Assembly (NCBI GenBank): GCA_018873245.2
Contig: JAEMBT020000001.1
Coordinates: 11,894,220-11,958,219 of the forward strand
Source of the DNA: Archegozetes longisetosus
Lineage: Eukaryota > Arthropoda > Arachnida > Sarcoptiformes > Trhypochthoniidae
DNA length: 64,000 nt
Direction: 5' to 3'
Shown piece after piece: positions 51,160 through 63,522 of this stretch (position 1 is the stretch's first letter; every line of letters starts with the position of its first letter). A program made the position numbers and the translations under genes. The notes under the pieces were generated by a model. The model worked only from the letters and a program-made list of their open reading frames with translations. It searched no databases and had not been told where the DNA came from.

Positions 51160-52823
51160 AATGAAGGAAAAAGTACAATGACAAGTCGCTATCTGTAAAA
51201 AATTGCAAACTTCTGAAAACGACGATCTACTATATTTAGAAATTATTTTTCATGATTTAGTATTTCCCGATTCACTTGACTTATTGGTCGTTGTTTATGG
51301 AATTGGATTAATAGAGGAAAAACCTTGTTCTAGAGCAGTGTATGAAATATCCTAAAATAACTAAGTATTTTTATTCTTTGATCTTGGGACTTTTTCTGAT
51401 AAGCTAAAGTACTTTGATTTTATTGACCACGACGATATGTTGAATAAAAATTCATTTACAGTTTTACATTATCCTTGTTTTCGTTATTTACAAATCTCAA
51501 GATTCTATCGTCAATTCAAATGTTAATTCAACCTTTTAAATAGCCGCATGATTAATTTAAAAACTACCTCCTATAGACATTTCTAAACCTGTATGCTATA
51601 TTTTATGTTCTGGTCGAGATGGACTAAATAGAAAGACAATTTACGAGTCGGGCGAAGATAAACGTCTGGAAGGCTGTTACTTTCAATCTGCTAAATGTGA
51701 ATCGTGCGAACCAGATCAATCCTGTTCTATAAAAACCGGGTTTAATATCTCATGAAATAGAACAGAGTGTGTTCAGGAATCGTAGCAGCTAATCCGTAAA
51801 ATGAACTGTTACTATGCTGAGACCAAACTCTAAAGTTCAATAGAATAGTGTTCATGTTAGATTTTTGTGTTGTCATGAACAATAATGCCAAACTATTCTT
51901 TTACTTAACACGCTGCTAACGCCACATTTAGTCTTGCAAAAGGCAATCACTAACACTATTGTTAATTGAACAAGATGACTTCTTATCATAAGAAAATCAC
52001 TGAATTTGCTAATATTGCATTATATTATGAATCAAGAGTCGATAATTTATTTGTAATAACTACTGTTACGCCAGACTTGTTTAAAAAATCTTTGAATTCT
52101 GTTTCTATTATTGTTGAATGCTATTCACTGAAAGAAAGATTGGAAAGACATTTCAGACCACATCCGTTTCAGTTTTACTATTGTGTGAATATGAAAATGA
52201 GGAAAAAATTATTTAATCGGCAAGGAAATTCACATTCATAAATATCTATTCATTTGGGTACTTTTATGACGAACTTCTAAACTTTTCACTAGAAGAAATC
52301 TTAGAAAGTCCATTCTACTCGTTTCTTAAGATTAAATCAAATGACGATTATTGGCAATCAATACATTGGTTTCTTTTTCTTGGTTGCAATTTATGTCGAT
52401 GTCATTCATAAATTAATAATAATTTTTATTCTTTCACTTCTGAAGATCAAGTTAATTTCTACATGCATAATCATTTGGTCCAAGAAGAGAGAAAAGATTA
52501 CGCCAAGAAATATTATAAACTAAATGTCTAATGTCATATATTAGTAGTCATTATTAACGAATATATAATAGTTTTTAACTAATGAAATTGCTTTCTTCTA
52601 TAGTTGTAGTAAACTAGTATACAGAGTAAATTATACAAAATTTCCATCTTTATTTGATGCTAATATCACATATTTTATATCATTGTGCTACTAAATGGGA
52701 TAGAGAAAAGTTTATTAAACTAAATAATTTTACACACGTTCATGTGGCTGCAATGATTAAGACTGATTATAGTTCGTAGAAAACTATTATAACTTTGTTT
52801 AAAAGATATAATGAGCATACTGG
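51160..52823 (+). pseudogene. Decayed ORF cluster, possible viral or Polinton-like relic (part 2)
   Basis: Coding-like pieces on the plus strand are about 51205-51356 (with FHDLVFPDSLDLLVVVYGIG), about 51570-51757 (cysteine-rich, with ILCSGRDGLN and CESCEPDQSC), 51966-52241 (open, 91 codons), about 52240-52530 in another frame (with DDYWQSIHWFLFLG and QEERKDYAKKYYK), and about 52680-52800 (with KWDREKFIKLNNFTH). All frames are separated by stops or shifts, and no introns are apparent. I cannot name the proteins. The last piece (52633-52823) is duplicated inside the palindrome that follows. Confidence 0.4.
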
Positions 52824-54084
52824 TTAACCGGGAAGTTTTGTGGCACTTGACCACAAAATCGGGTGATGGTGCCATTTGATAGTAATTTATGAGACGAGTC
52901 CAAAAATCACCATCATGGGGCTCCGCCCACCCGATATGGAACCACATCCACTTTTTATTTTAGCCACTCCTACTGACTCCACCCCCACAATATGGGTCTC
53001 AAAAGAAAGGTCTCAGTGAGTAGAGTCCATTGGTAAAGGTCGCGTGATTATAGGATGCATACTTCCTGAGAAATTGACTAAAAACACCCCTATATTCTAC
53101 GACCAATTGGCAGTACATCGAAAATTGACATTGTTGACCAAATCTGAGACAAACCACTAGTTTGGTAATGTTTAGTCTGACTTTTTGGTAGGCTTTCGGA
53201 ATAGGAGGCAGTAGTAATACCCTAACTGAAAAATCTCATAACGGGGGTTTTTTCAAGCCTACTGTAGGACCTTTGTTACGAATAAGTTTGAAAACTTGTG
53301 CAAATAATTAAAGAAATAGAAATGAATTATATGAAGATGAGTACAGTTATTAAGTCAGGATAAATTTAAACAGTTTTATAGAGGCAGACGAAAAAGATTC
53401 AAAGTTTTTGACATACTTTATGAGACAAAGGTTAACAAGTAATAAAGCAAATTTATAGTTAAATTTCTAACATTAAAACCAATGTTTTTATTTGAAAACT
53501 AAAATTTTTATCTATATATACTAACTTTACTGTATATAATTAAAAAATGAGAAATAATAGTAAAAGTATTGAGAAAAAATTACGATGCTTATTTTAAACT
53601 TAAAAGTTTATGCAGATTGCGAAACCGGTTCAGGGTAAAAGTAGCAAACGATGAATTTTCTGATTGCCTCCTATTCCGAAACCTTACTACTTTTTTGTAT
53701 GTAACCAAAGTCCGAATGATCTGACAAAACATTTTGTCAACCTATATATATACAAATGTTAGAACAATTACAACATATATCATCTCGGAGTCAACAATGC
53801 CAATTTTCGATGTACTGCTAATTGGTCGTAGAATATAGGAGTGTTTTTAGTCAATTTCTCAGGAAGTATGCATCCTATAATCACGCGACCTTTACCAATG
53901 GACTCTACTCATTGAGACCTTTCTTTTGAGACCCATATTGTGGGGGTGGAGTCAGTGGGAGTGGTTCTATATCGGGTGGGCGGAGCCCCATGATGGTGAT
54001 TTTTTGGACTCGTCTCATAAATTACTATCAAATGGCACCATCACCCGACTTTTATGGTCAAGTGCCACAAAACTTCCCGGTTAA
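52824..54084. mobile_element. Foldback unit 1 of the compound palindrome
   Basis: TTAA to TTAA, 1261 bp. The left arm includes an extra CATCCACTTTTTATTTTAGC segment near 52945-52965 that the right arm lacks. The core runs about 53200-53760. Confidence 0.8.
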
Positions 54085-54428
54085 CCAGTATGCTCATTAT
54101 ATCTTTTAATCAAAGTTATAGTGATAGGTTTTCTAGGAACTATAATCAGTCTTAATCATTGCAGCCACATGAACGTGTGCAAAATTATTTAGTTTAATAA
54201 ACTTTTCTCTATCACATTTGGTAGCACAATAATATACAAAATTTCCATCTTTATTTGATGCTAATATCACATATTTTATATCATTGTGCTACTAAATGGG
54301 ATAGAGAAAAGTTTATTAAACTAAATAATTTTACACACGTTCATGTGGCTGCAATGATTAAGGCTGATTATAGTTCGTAGAAAAACTATTATAACTTCAT
54401 TGTTTAAAAGATATAATGAGCATACTGG

Positions 54429-55693
54429 TTAACCGGGAAGTTTTGTGGCACTTGACCATAAAAGTCGGGTGATGGTGCCATTTGATAGTAATTTATGAGA
54501 CGAGTCCAAAAAATCACCATCATGGGGCTCCGCCCACCCGATATAGAACCACTCCCACTGACTCCACCCCCACAATATGGGTCTCAAAAGAAAGGTCTCA
54601 ATGAGTAGAGTCCATTGGTAAAGGTCGCGTGATTATAGGATGCATACTTCCTGAGAAATTGACTAAAAACACTCCTATATTCTACGACCAATTAGCAGTA
54701 CATCGAAAATTGGCATTGTTGACTCCGAGATGATATATGTTGTAATTGTTCTAACATTTGTATATATATAGGTTGACAAAATGTTTTGTCAGATCATTCG
54801 GACTTTGGTTACATACAAAAAAGTAGTAAGGTTTCGGAATAGGAGGCAATCAGAAAATTCATCGTTTGCTACTTTTACCCTGAACCGGTTTCGCAATCTG
54901 CATAAACTTTTAAGTTTAAAATAAGCATCGTAATTTTTTCTCAATACTTTTACTATTATTTCTCATTTTTTAATTATATACAGTAAAGTTAGTATATATA
55001 GATAAAAATTTTAGTTTTCAAATAAAAACATTGGTTTTAATGTTAGAAATTTAACTATAAATTTGCTTTATTACTTGTTAACCTTTGTCTCATAAAGTAT
55101 GTCAAAAACTTTGAATCTTTTTCGTCTGCCTCTATAAAACTGTTTAAATTTATCCTGACTTAATAACTGTACTCATCTTCATATAATTCATTTCTATTTC
55201 TTTAATTATTTGCACAAGTTTTCAAACTTATTCGTAACAAAGGTCCTACAGTAGGCTTGAAAAAACCCCCGTTATGAGATTTTTCAGTTAGGGTATTACT
55301 ACTGCCTCCTATTCCGAAAGCCTACCAAAAAGTCAGACTAAACATTACCAAACTAGTGGTTTGTCTCAGATTTGGTCAACAATGTCAATTTTCGATGTAC
55401 TGCCAATTGGTCGTAGAATATAGGGGTGTTTTTAGTCAATTTCTCAGGAAGTATGCATCCTATAATCACGCGACCTTTACCAATGGACTCTACTCACTGA
55501 GACCTTTCTTTTGAGACCCATATTGTGGGGGTGGAGTCAGTAGGAGTGGCTAAAATAAAAAGTGGATGTGGTTCCATATCGGGTGGGCGGAGCCCCATGA
55601 TGGTGACCTTTTTTGGACTCGTCTCATAAAGTACTATCAAATGGCACCATCACCCGATTTTTATGGTCGAGTGCCACAAAACTTCCCGGTTAA
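54429..55693. mobile_element. Foldback unit 2 of the compound palindrome (inverted copy)
   Basis: TTAA to TTAA, 1265 bp. It is the near-identical reverse complement of unit 1: the arm with the extra CTAAAATAAAAAGTGGATGT segment is now on the right (near 55555). Confidence 0.8.
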
Positions 55694-55696
55694 CCG

Positions 55697-56533
55697 AAAT
55701 TTATTTTATGAAAAGGTATTATATGCTTAGAAAATTTAAGGTATTTTTATCTGCTTAATGTGATTCTTATATCAATTAGGACCCGATAAATATTTAGAAA
55801 TCATACATAAATAAATAGAGCGAATCCCGGACTAATGGGTCTAAGGGGTTTCTTGACCCTCTACCTCCAAGTTTGATATATCATTGGACTCAGTTCATCG
55901 AGCTGAATATTTTGATACCACACTTGATCACCTCCAACCCAAACCTGACCACTTCTAGCCAACTCCTGACGGAAGTACCGATTCGCCAAGTGATATATTG
56001 TTGGAATTTTGATATCGAGCTGAGAATTTCGATGTCCGACTTGATCATTTACCATAATTAGTTCTCGAGATGTTCATCTTTGTTTGGTTTAGTACCTTGT
56101 AATGGATAAACCTGGATCTAGAGCCAAAACCAAACAAGCCTGATATAAACTAAGGTTGAATATCTGGAGAACTACTTGAGACAGTTGATCAAGTGAGGTA
56201 TCAAAATGCTCAGTTCGATGTCCTGAGTCCAACCATATATCACTTGGCGGGGTCACTTCCATCGGGAGTTGGCTAGAAGTAGTCAGCTTCGGGTTGGAAG
56301 TGGTCAAGTGAGGTATCAAAATGTTCAGCTCGACGAACTGAGTCCAATGCTGCATCAAACTCGGAGGTAAAGGGTTAAGAACCCCCTCATACCCATTAGC
56401 CCGGATTCGCTCCATTTGTTTATGTATGATTTCTAAACATTTATCAGGTCCTAATTGATTTAAGAATCACATTAAGTAGAAACGAATACCTTAAATTCTC
56501 TAAGCATATAATACTTATTTTATAAAAAAATTC
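55697..56533. mobile_element. Foldback element (about 840 bp) next to the compound palindrome
   Basis: The arms of about 360 bp pair from AATTTATTTTATG (55698) to its inverse near 56530. They share GATAAATATTTAGAAATCAT-type outer sequence and inner blocks CCCATTAGCCCGGATT, GAGCTGAATATTTTGATACC and CAACCCAAACCTGACCACTT. It starts only a few bases after the terminal TTAA of the palindrome. Open frames across it (55861-56055, 55873-56061, 56089-56415) are repeat artefacts. A half-copy lies at 44985-45143. Confidence 0.8.
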
Positions 56534-57446
56534 ATTAAAATCGAGACCTCTACAGTTCCCTACTCTTCCTTGTAACTTATAGTTCTTTTCAAAATTTAAT
56601 CTTTCATAAGAAAACTTTATTAAACTCAATTCATACAGAGCTTCGGTAATACATTTTAATTTGGTATATGATTAGTTCTGTTCGAATTTTCCTTCTCTTA
56701 TTTGAGATTACTTGTTTGAATTACAACTATTAAACTCTTATTTATACTTTAAATAATAGTCTTCTTAATTTTAAACTTTCATGTGAAATTTTAGCTGAAA
56801 AACGTATGGTATAGAAAGCTAAGCAGTGTATATGAGAATTTAATGTTAACAAAGCTACTGTCCAATGTATACTTAAGAGTATAATAGATATAAAGTTGTA
56901 ATTACAAGCAAAATTCCCAAATAAAGAAAAGACAAATCTAAACAAAACTAATCATAAGTCAAATTAAAGAGTTCAAAATGTATTATCTAAGCTCCGTATG
57001 AATTGCGTTCAGTAGTTTTCTTATGAATGATTAAATTTTGATAAGAGCTATAATCTAGTAATATCTGATTATACGTGCAGTTACATTGTTCTTAGTTTCG
57101 ATTTTATATACATTATATTTTATTTTTTCTACCGCACATTTTTGAAGTAAAGCTTCATATCTATTCTTAAGTTTAAATATTTATTAGGATTAGATGTAAC
57201 GTATACAATGTTGCCTCTTCCCTATAACATACTCAAGTTTTATGTTAACAATACACATAGATCTTAAAATAATTTATTTCGAACGTCTTTAGTCATTTAG
57301 AGATTAATATTCGGAGTATTTATTTGATTAAAAATTCATGTAATCATAAGAAATAATTTAAATTATGAAAATAACATTCTGATAGTACTAGTAAAATAGA
57401 ATTTTCGTAAAATATCCTAATTCATTAAACCCTTAATTCAATCAAT
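56534..57446. other. Intergenic, no gene seen
   Basis: AT-rich DNA 3' of the minus-strand secreted gene. No structure recognised. Confidence 0.4.
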
Positions 57447-58217
57447 TCAATATCCCCATGAATTAAATTTATAATTATTATTTTGTGAGTATTGATCTCT
57501 TAATCCTGGATCGAAACTAATACTGACTTTTCCAAAACATTTTGAATCACATGGCCCCCCTTTTATCATGAGAGATGCTTGAATCGATTCAGTCTTTCTA
57601 ACACCTCCCCAAGAGGAACAATGTCCATCAGTAATAATATTAGTATTTTCAACATAAATGCGACCAGGAGCACAAACTCGATCATATATTTTTCCATACT
57701 GCTTAAAAAATGCTTATCTAAATTTTGATGAAAATATTGATATATTATTAAAAATGAGAAATAGAAATTCAAAACATTCTTACCTTTTAATTTTGAAAAA
57801 ATTGATTTCAAGTCATAGTTAGATAACAACGAGACTGAATTATCCTTGAATGTTATATTATAGGAAGTATCTTGCAAATAACGCGTCACTCCAATACATG
57901 ACTGAGTGGCGTTGAGCAGGAAAAATCCTTCAACTTTTTTGAGCGCTGAGCCGGGAATGCACTTGTATTTCACATAAACACTACCTCTCGATTCGACTCC
58001 TCGTGATTCATTTCCATCTTAAAATATTTTTGAAATTTTTATATGTAAAAGTCATTTTTAACAAAACTACTTTCAGTAGATAATCTCATGATCTTCTGAA
58101 AATAATTTACAAATAATATGATCTATAAAACAACTCTAACTTACCCGAATACTGGCGATAACACAATATGAGAGTTGAAGTTTGTAAAAGCAACACACAT
58201 ATTAATAAAATATTCAT
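57447..58217 (-). CDS. Secreted protein, paralog of the 11.6-kb gene (190 aa, 3 exons)
   Basis: The exons on the minus strand are 58217-58145, 58017-57784 and 57712-57447; they sum to 573 nt in one frame. The first exon encodes a signal peptide (MNILLICVLLLQTSTLI). The acceptor at 57712 was chosen over nearby AGs because it alone keeps frame and aligns FF and RVCAPG with the paralog. Shared blocks are YKC...SALKKV, YNITFKDN, CAPG, GPCDSKCFG and FDPGLRD, with the cysteines in the same order. This copy extends 14 residues past the paralog's C-terminus and has exons 2 and 3 fused (one intron fewer). The reading frame is intact. The function is unknown; it is a secreted, disulphide-containing protein of a lineage-specific family as far as I can tell. 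Confidence 0.8.
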
Positions 58218-60180
58218 ATTTTAAAGTTCCTTTTGCTCTAAACTTGACAAATGAAACTGAAAAATATAAAATATTCATAGACTTTATATGTTTCAATGTC
58301 ATGGTTGACTGAAGCTATAGTTTTTTAAATTGGTAAAACTTTTTCAAAGTTAATCGCTTATTCTCACAGCAGTTAAAAGCATATTAATAAATCAGTCAAT
58401 ATTTTAAAAATAAAGCGAAGTTTATAAAAATAGCACTTTCTTTAAAAATTTTATCAGATATAGATTGAAAAAATATAATTTCAAATTGACTATAACTAAA
58501 ATATTTCTTTTTATCACAATTTAACTCATTTGTTCTAGTTATTAATACAATTATATTTATTAATGAATATATGGCTGGATGAAAAAGATTTGATAATCAG
58601 TTTAGTATATGCTAGATTGTTATAAGGGCGTGATATTTTTCAGTAATTTACTTGTGCATTGATTCGACTTTTATCAAGTTCACTTAACTGTAAAGATTAT
58701 ACAAATTAGGGTAAATTTACTGAAAAGATTGCTTAACACCAATACTTACTCTTAATTTCAATTAATGGGAAGACTGAGAAAATAAGCAACTTATCAATTT
58801 AGTTTATCGTAGATATAAATATTTTGTTTAAGATTCAATAAATCACACTATATTTAGCTTTTAAAAGCATTCATAACTTTGACATTATTTTGAAAGCTGA
58901 TCTGAGTATTTACCAAATTTGAAAATTGATTAAAAAGCAACTTTCCACTAGTTAGTTTTTTCACATTTCAGTGACAGTCAAAAATTATTCATCAAATTTG
59001 AAGTTTGAACCCTGACAATGACCTTATAAAGACACATGCATTAATGCATAGTACTAATTCAGTCATATAATTTGAAATTGTTATTTTAAAAGATATTTAT
59101 GATTCTAATTGAAGTGACTTCAACAATATCAAAGTAGCATAAAAATAATTAGAGTTAATCAACATCAAACAAAATCTCATTTTTGAGTTTCAATTGAATA
59201 AAAATCAAAATAATTAATAAGAAATTGGTTCAATTTCTATACTAAGATGGATTGAGAATTTTATTTTTTAGAATAAAAGTAAAATCTTAATCTTTTAGTC
59301 TTTTTTAATAACTAATAGATTATTTTTATTCGAAATAAAGTTCAAGAAAAAAATTTGAGGCGAAATGAACCCCAAACCTAATAGTCAAACATTGTTACAA
59401 CCGAACCGTAGTATAGCATATTGCAAACAAAATCGAGTAAAATAAGTTTGATTAGAATACTAAAAGTAATTTAAGTTTATTTAGAATTCACTTTTATGAT
59501 GATATGTTCATTAATTTAATTGAATTAATTTTCAATAATGTATTAGAAAGTTTGATCAAATAGCAGAATAAATTGATTAGTTTTTTATTGTAAATTACTG
59601 CTAAAAATATACTCTCATAATTTACTCTTTCAAAAATCAGAATTATGTGTTTCTCCTACAATAAAAATATCAAATGATTATAAAATGGTTACTAAATAAA
59701 GAATTGAATGTAGCTTTAATTTTAACATAAACTTAAATAGTGACTCTCGTGAGTAATGAGCTGGCACTATTAGAAAATTAGTTTTAATATCTATGCATTG
59801 AACTTCATAAAAGTAGTTCTGCCGCACCAAGCAAGTAAACTGCTGTTCCATGAATTAGAACCATGAAGAATCGCAAACTGCTAATTATTTTAAAACATCA
59901 ATTTTACCGAGCGATGGTTCAATTAATCGCAAATACTCTCGATTACAAATAATTTGTATAATTAAAGTGATGAATTAAGTGCTTATCGCTTGCTTCAGAA
60001 GTTTAACTTTATTTGATGAAGTATCATTTGAAATAGGAAATTTTCTATCATATAGATTACAGTTTTCTGACTTGGTATAAATATAGACTATTTACACTGT
60101 GCTTGTTAATAATTCAATCCTGGACCATAGAAAAAACTTAATCTTCTGTTACATTTTGACTCACATATGCTTACAATGAT
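58218..60180. other. Intergenic, no gene seen
   Basis: About 2 kb of AT-rich DNA upstream of the minus-strand secreted gene. No ORF, RNA gene or repeat pair supported. Confidence 0.4.
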
Positions 60181-60188
60181 CTCAAATC

Positions 60189-60465
60189 GGGCCACTGTTC
60201 TCAAATGTGTGAGCCCAGACATTCTTATACTTTCTGTCAGTTGCATTGTAAATCGCAATTTGTTCATAACCACAAACTGCCATTAAAGAGACTATGTTGA
60301 AAAAAGAATTAACACCTTATAAATACATAAAAAAATTTAACGAAATACACAAATAGAGAGAACTTAATAACTTTTCTCATATCATCTTTCTTAACTTGGA
60401 CTGTACCAAAACCATACATAGCTAGTCTATTTTCATTACCTAGCCATGTCCATGTCCATTTTAGA
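60189..60465 (-). pseudogene. Possible exons of a small unknown gene
   Basis: Two coding-like segments lie on the minus strand. Bases of about 60465-60350 follow a CATAG acceptor and contain WTWLGNENRLAMYGFGTVQV. Bases of about 60290-60189 follow ATAG, contain VCGYEQIAIYNATDRKYKNV and end in TGA. Their splice phases do not join cleanly with the donors I can see, and the 5' side runs into a palindromic MITE at 60507. It could be a truncated gene or chance. Confidence 0.3.
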
Positions 60466-60506
60466 AAGCTATGTCAAAAAGCATTTTCATCACTACATGT
60501 TAAACT

Positions 60507-60775
60507 TGTACTGTATCGCAAATAATAAATCGATCATACCTTACAATAGCACTTATTTACATATATAATCAGTACTCCTTTGAGTACCAATAAAAGGAGT
60601 AAGATTAATATGCATACAAAATATGCATTTAAGTGATATATATTCGAACCAAATGCATATTTTATATGCATATTAATCTTTACTCCTTTTATTAGTGCTC
60701 AAAGGAGTACTGATTATATATGTAAATAAATGCTATTGTAGGGTATGATCGATTTATTATTTGCAATACAGTACA
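60507..60775. mobile_element. Palindromic MITE (269 bp)
   Basis: TGTACTGTATCGCAAATAAT at 60507 returns inverted at 60775. The arms of about 110 bp contain AATAAATCGATCATACC and AATCAGTACTCCTTTGAG, with a spacer of about 45 bp. The arms differ at only a few positions. The target duplication is not clear. Confidence 0.85.
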
Positions 60776-62291
60776 TTTAAGGACACGTAAAAAATATTTT
60801 ATTAATAAACTATATTTTAGATGAAAATTAAAATATTTTAAACTCTTTATTATTTTTAAAGCATTATCCTTTACAATGTTTGAACAGATGTCTCTATACT
60901 GTTTTAGGGCTGAATCTCAATCACACTTGTAAGATGCGTCAACTGTTTCAGTGGATGATTGTCTATTTCACAGATCATTTCAGAATTTACATGTTGCATG
61001 AATTCTGTACAAAATAGATACAGGTTAAATTTAAGAGTTCGTTTCAAGTTATGATTTGAAAGTAGAGAAGGTGAGTGTTATGTACGAATTTTCAGTATCT
61101 GTTGAAAGTTACATCTCGACCAATTTTGATAAAATTCAATTATATCGAAACTTGTATAATTTTCAGATTTCATTTGTTAACTCAATTTACTTGATGAATA
61201 ATAAAAAAAGTTTATTAAATTGGTGAATTGTAAGAGCACAGACAATATAAATATTTTGGAGATTTTCACCGCTATTGTCTAGCTTTAAACTCTAAATAAA
61301 TATGAAATAAACAAAAGCGTTTATTTAAAGGCGCTTATATTTTTCATGTTTCTGATGAATATAAGATTACAGTCGAGTGTTTAAGGAAATCGAACAATAA
61401 ATGAATAAAATTGTTATAATTTATAGACATTTTTTATTGAAATAATTGATTCGATAATTTTTAATAAAAATGAACTATAAAAGCTTTAAAAGTAATCTAC
61501 AAAGATTTTTAAACAAGTAACTATTTTATCTACTAATGATTTGTACGTAAGGCTTGTGAAATAAGTAAATTTACATTTTTAAGTTTTCTGAATAAGATAA
61601 AAACTACAAAGCACATTTAAATGAAAATTTATCTAAAGCAGAAATATATATTGAAGTAAAATTTTTTATAATTTATATGGCACTAACACCCCTCCTTGAC
61701 CCACAGCTTTCAATTTAGTCTTAAAGCCACTCATTAAGTTTTTACCACTTCTTTCGGCGATTTTTTAGAGATGTCTCTCCAGATTCGTTTAAAATCAGTC
61801 AAAGTTTTAAGTTTCTTTTGTCAACGTTTGAAAATTTTCACCAAATAGAAAAGCAAATAAATAAATAGATAAATAACTAAATAATGCATCAACATCAATC
61901 AAGTCATACAACTGGTTAAAAACCTTTCGCTTATACACCTGCACCACAGAAGCAGTGAAGCGATAACCTATATTATCGAATTTTACAATAGAATCAATGC
62001 TACTATTATTGTTGATTAATGAGATAAAAATACAATCTAAGCAAAAATCATCAAATTATCTATAATTATATTATACGTGAACAAAATAATATTTTAAGCA
62101 AATAAGAACAAAAGATATGATGCTTATATATTAGGATATCTTTTTTTTGAAAATAATTTATCATGATTCACTCTCTAGTCATACAAAAACTGAAGTTGTA
62201 CTTCAAAACATTTCATATTTCTGACTATTCGAATTCGCCTCATTTTATATTGTAATATTTGAATTATTGAAATCTTTCATTGTTTTTATAG
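60776..62291. other. Intergenic upstream of the IR pseudogene
   Basis: AT-rich DNA. A short minus-strand stretch near 61680-61810 could be a Tc1-like transposase C-terminus but is too weak to annotate. The first exon expected for the IR copy is not found here. Confidence 0.4.
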
Positions 62292-63522
62292 TATTTTAAG
62301 AATCAATTACCCTCGGGATGGACTCAATTACTTCAATCTTTTATTGAGCGATAAATGGAGGTTAGTTTTACATCCAATAACATCAATCCTCATTGATTTA
62401 GTATCAGAGACTTTAAATGCGAGTCAAATCGGATTTACAAGTCGAACTCTAGGTATGCAATCAAATGACGTCATTTCAAGTGTTGCTATTCCAAGGAGAA
62501 GGCACTCTTTTGAATTTATTCTTGGATTTGAAGTTCTCGTTTGGGTAACATTATTTATAACTATGTATTCATTCCTTTACCCTTTGCTTTAATTGAAGTC
62601 ATTTTCTGGATATTCTAATAATCTCTGGAATTATTCTTATCTGATTCCATCTGAAACTGTGCCAAGAATGCACAAATCTTCAATGAAAAGATTTATTCTA
62701 ACATTCTGGTTGTTAGCGTGCACTGTATTATTACCTGGATATTCAAGTGTCTTAAGAAACTTATTTATGAAATCAAACTCTGATGATGTAATGGAATCGT
62801 GGAGACAGCTCTACGTTAGGAAAGATACGAAAATACTTGCTATAGAAGGATCTGCTATCAATTTTTTCATACACAATTATCAAGATGACAATGAAATGGC
62901 TCAAATTTTTGCATCTCGATTGGAAACAATCAAATTAGGAGAAAATGAAGATTTGGCCAAAATTGTCTTCGAGAAATTATTCACTGGTTATGCTGTTTCA
63001 TGTCCAGAATATATTCTGGAAGATTGTAACTTCTTTGCATCCAACGCTTCTATGGGTGCAATCAAAGTTTGCGAAAATTTCATGTTTCAAAACAAGATTC
63101 GAGTGATTGGGCATATTTCATATTAGTTTCTAGATTTATGAGCAATGAAGATACCAAAGCATTAAATAAAGTGTGAGTAAGAAAGCATTCTTGAAAAGTG
63201 AAAAAGCATCAAATTTCAAACATATAGGAATCAGATATCACAAGAAAGTGGATTATATGACAAATGGACAGTTATGGCTGAGAAATTAAAAACTTCATAT
63301 AATCCTGAATTCAAAAGGAATCGAAATGAAAAATATCAATCAGAAAATCTCACTTTCAGTGGAGTGCAGGGTGTGTTTACTATATGGGTGTTGGCTCATT
63401 AATCTCGATTCCAATGATTATTTTAGAAAAATTTCACCATCTAGTCAAAAGTGGAATTAATTTGAGAGTTTTTTTTCAAAGGATTAACTCAAAACCTTAT
63501 GCTGACTCTTTTTTATTATAAT
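62292..63522 (+). pseudogene. Decayed ionotropic receptor, paralog of the 16-kb IR gene
   Basis: Exon 2 (62292-63172) and exon 3 (from 63228) keep the splice positions and phase 2 of the intact gene, and the protein blocks DKWRLVLHPIT, FEFILGFEVLVWVT, FWLLACTVLLPGYSSVLRNLF, QDDNEMAQIFASRLE and SGLYDKWTVMAEKL align throughout. Damage relative to the intact gene: a 1-base loss near 62566 and a 2-base loss near 62602, giving TAA at 62590-62592; a 1-base gain near 63106, giving TAG at 63124; and a 1-base loss near 63388, giving TAA at 63400. The first exon was not found upstream. It is therefore a pseudogene, fairly young judging by the conserved splice sites. Confidence 0.85.

Larger units (their letters stand above)
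52824..55693. mobile_element. Compound palindrome of two piggyBac-like foldback units (2.87 kb)
   Basis: The whole segment is bounded by TTAA (52824-52827 and 55690-55693). It reads the same on both strands apart from scattered differences, with its centre near 54262 and arms of about 1.4 kb. Unit 1 (52824-54084) and unit 2 (54429-55693) are each bounded by TTAA and start CCGGGAAGTTTTGTGGCACT. Each has terminal inverted repeats of about 300-330 bp and a unique AT-rich core, and the units are inverted relative to each other. The spacer (54085-54428) holds an inverted plus a direct copy of the DNA just left of unit 1 (52633-52823), which meet at a loop of about 55 bases. No transposase is present. 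Confidence 0.85.

Noticed and set aside
55861..56415. Three overlapping ORFs on both strands
   Set aside because: They are all inside the foldback element, with mirrored translations.
61680..61810. Minus-strand stretch resembling the end of a Tc1-like transposase
   Set aside because: Too short and diverged to support from sequence alone.
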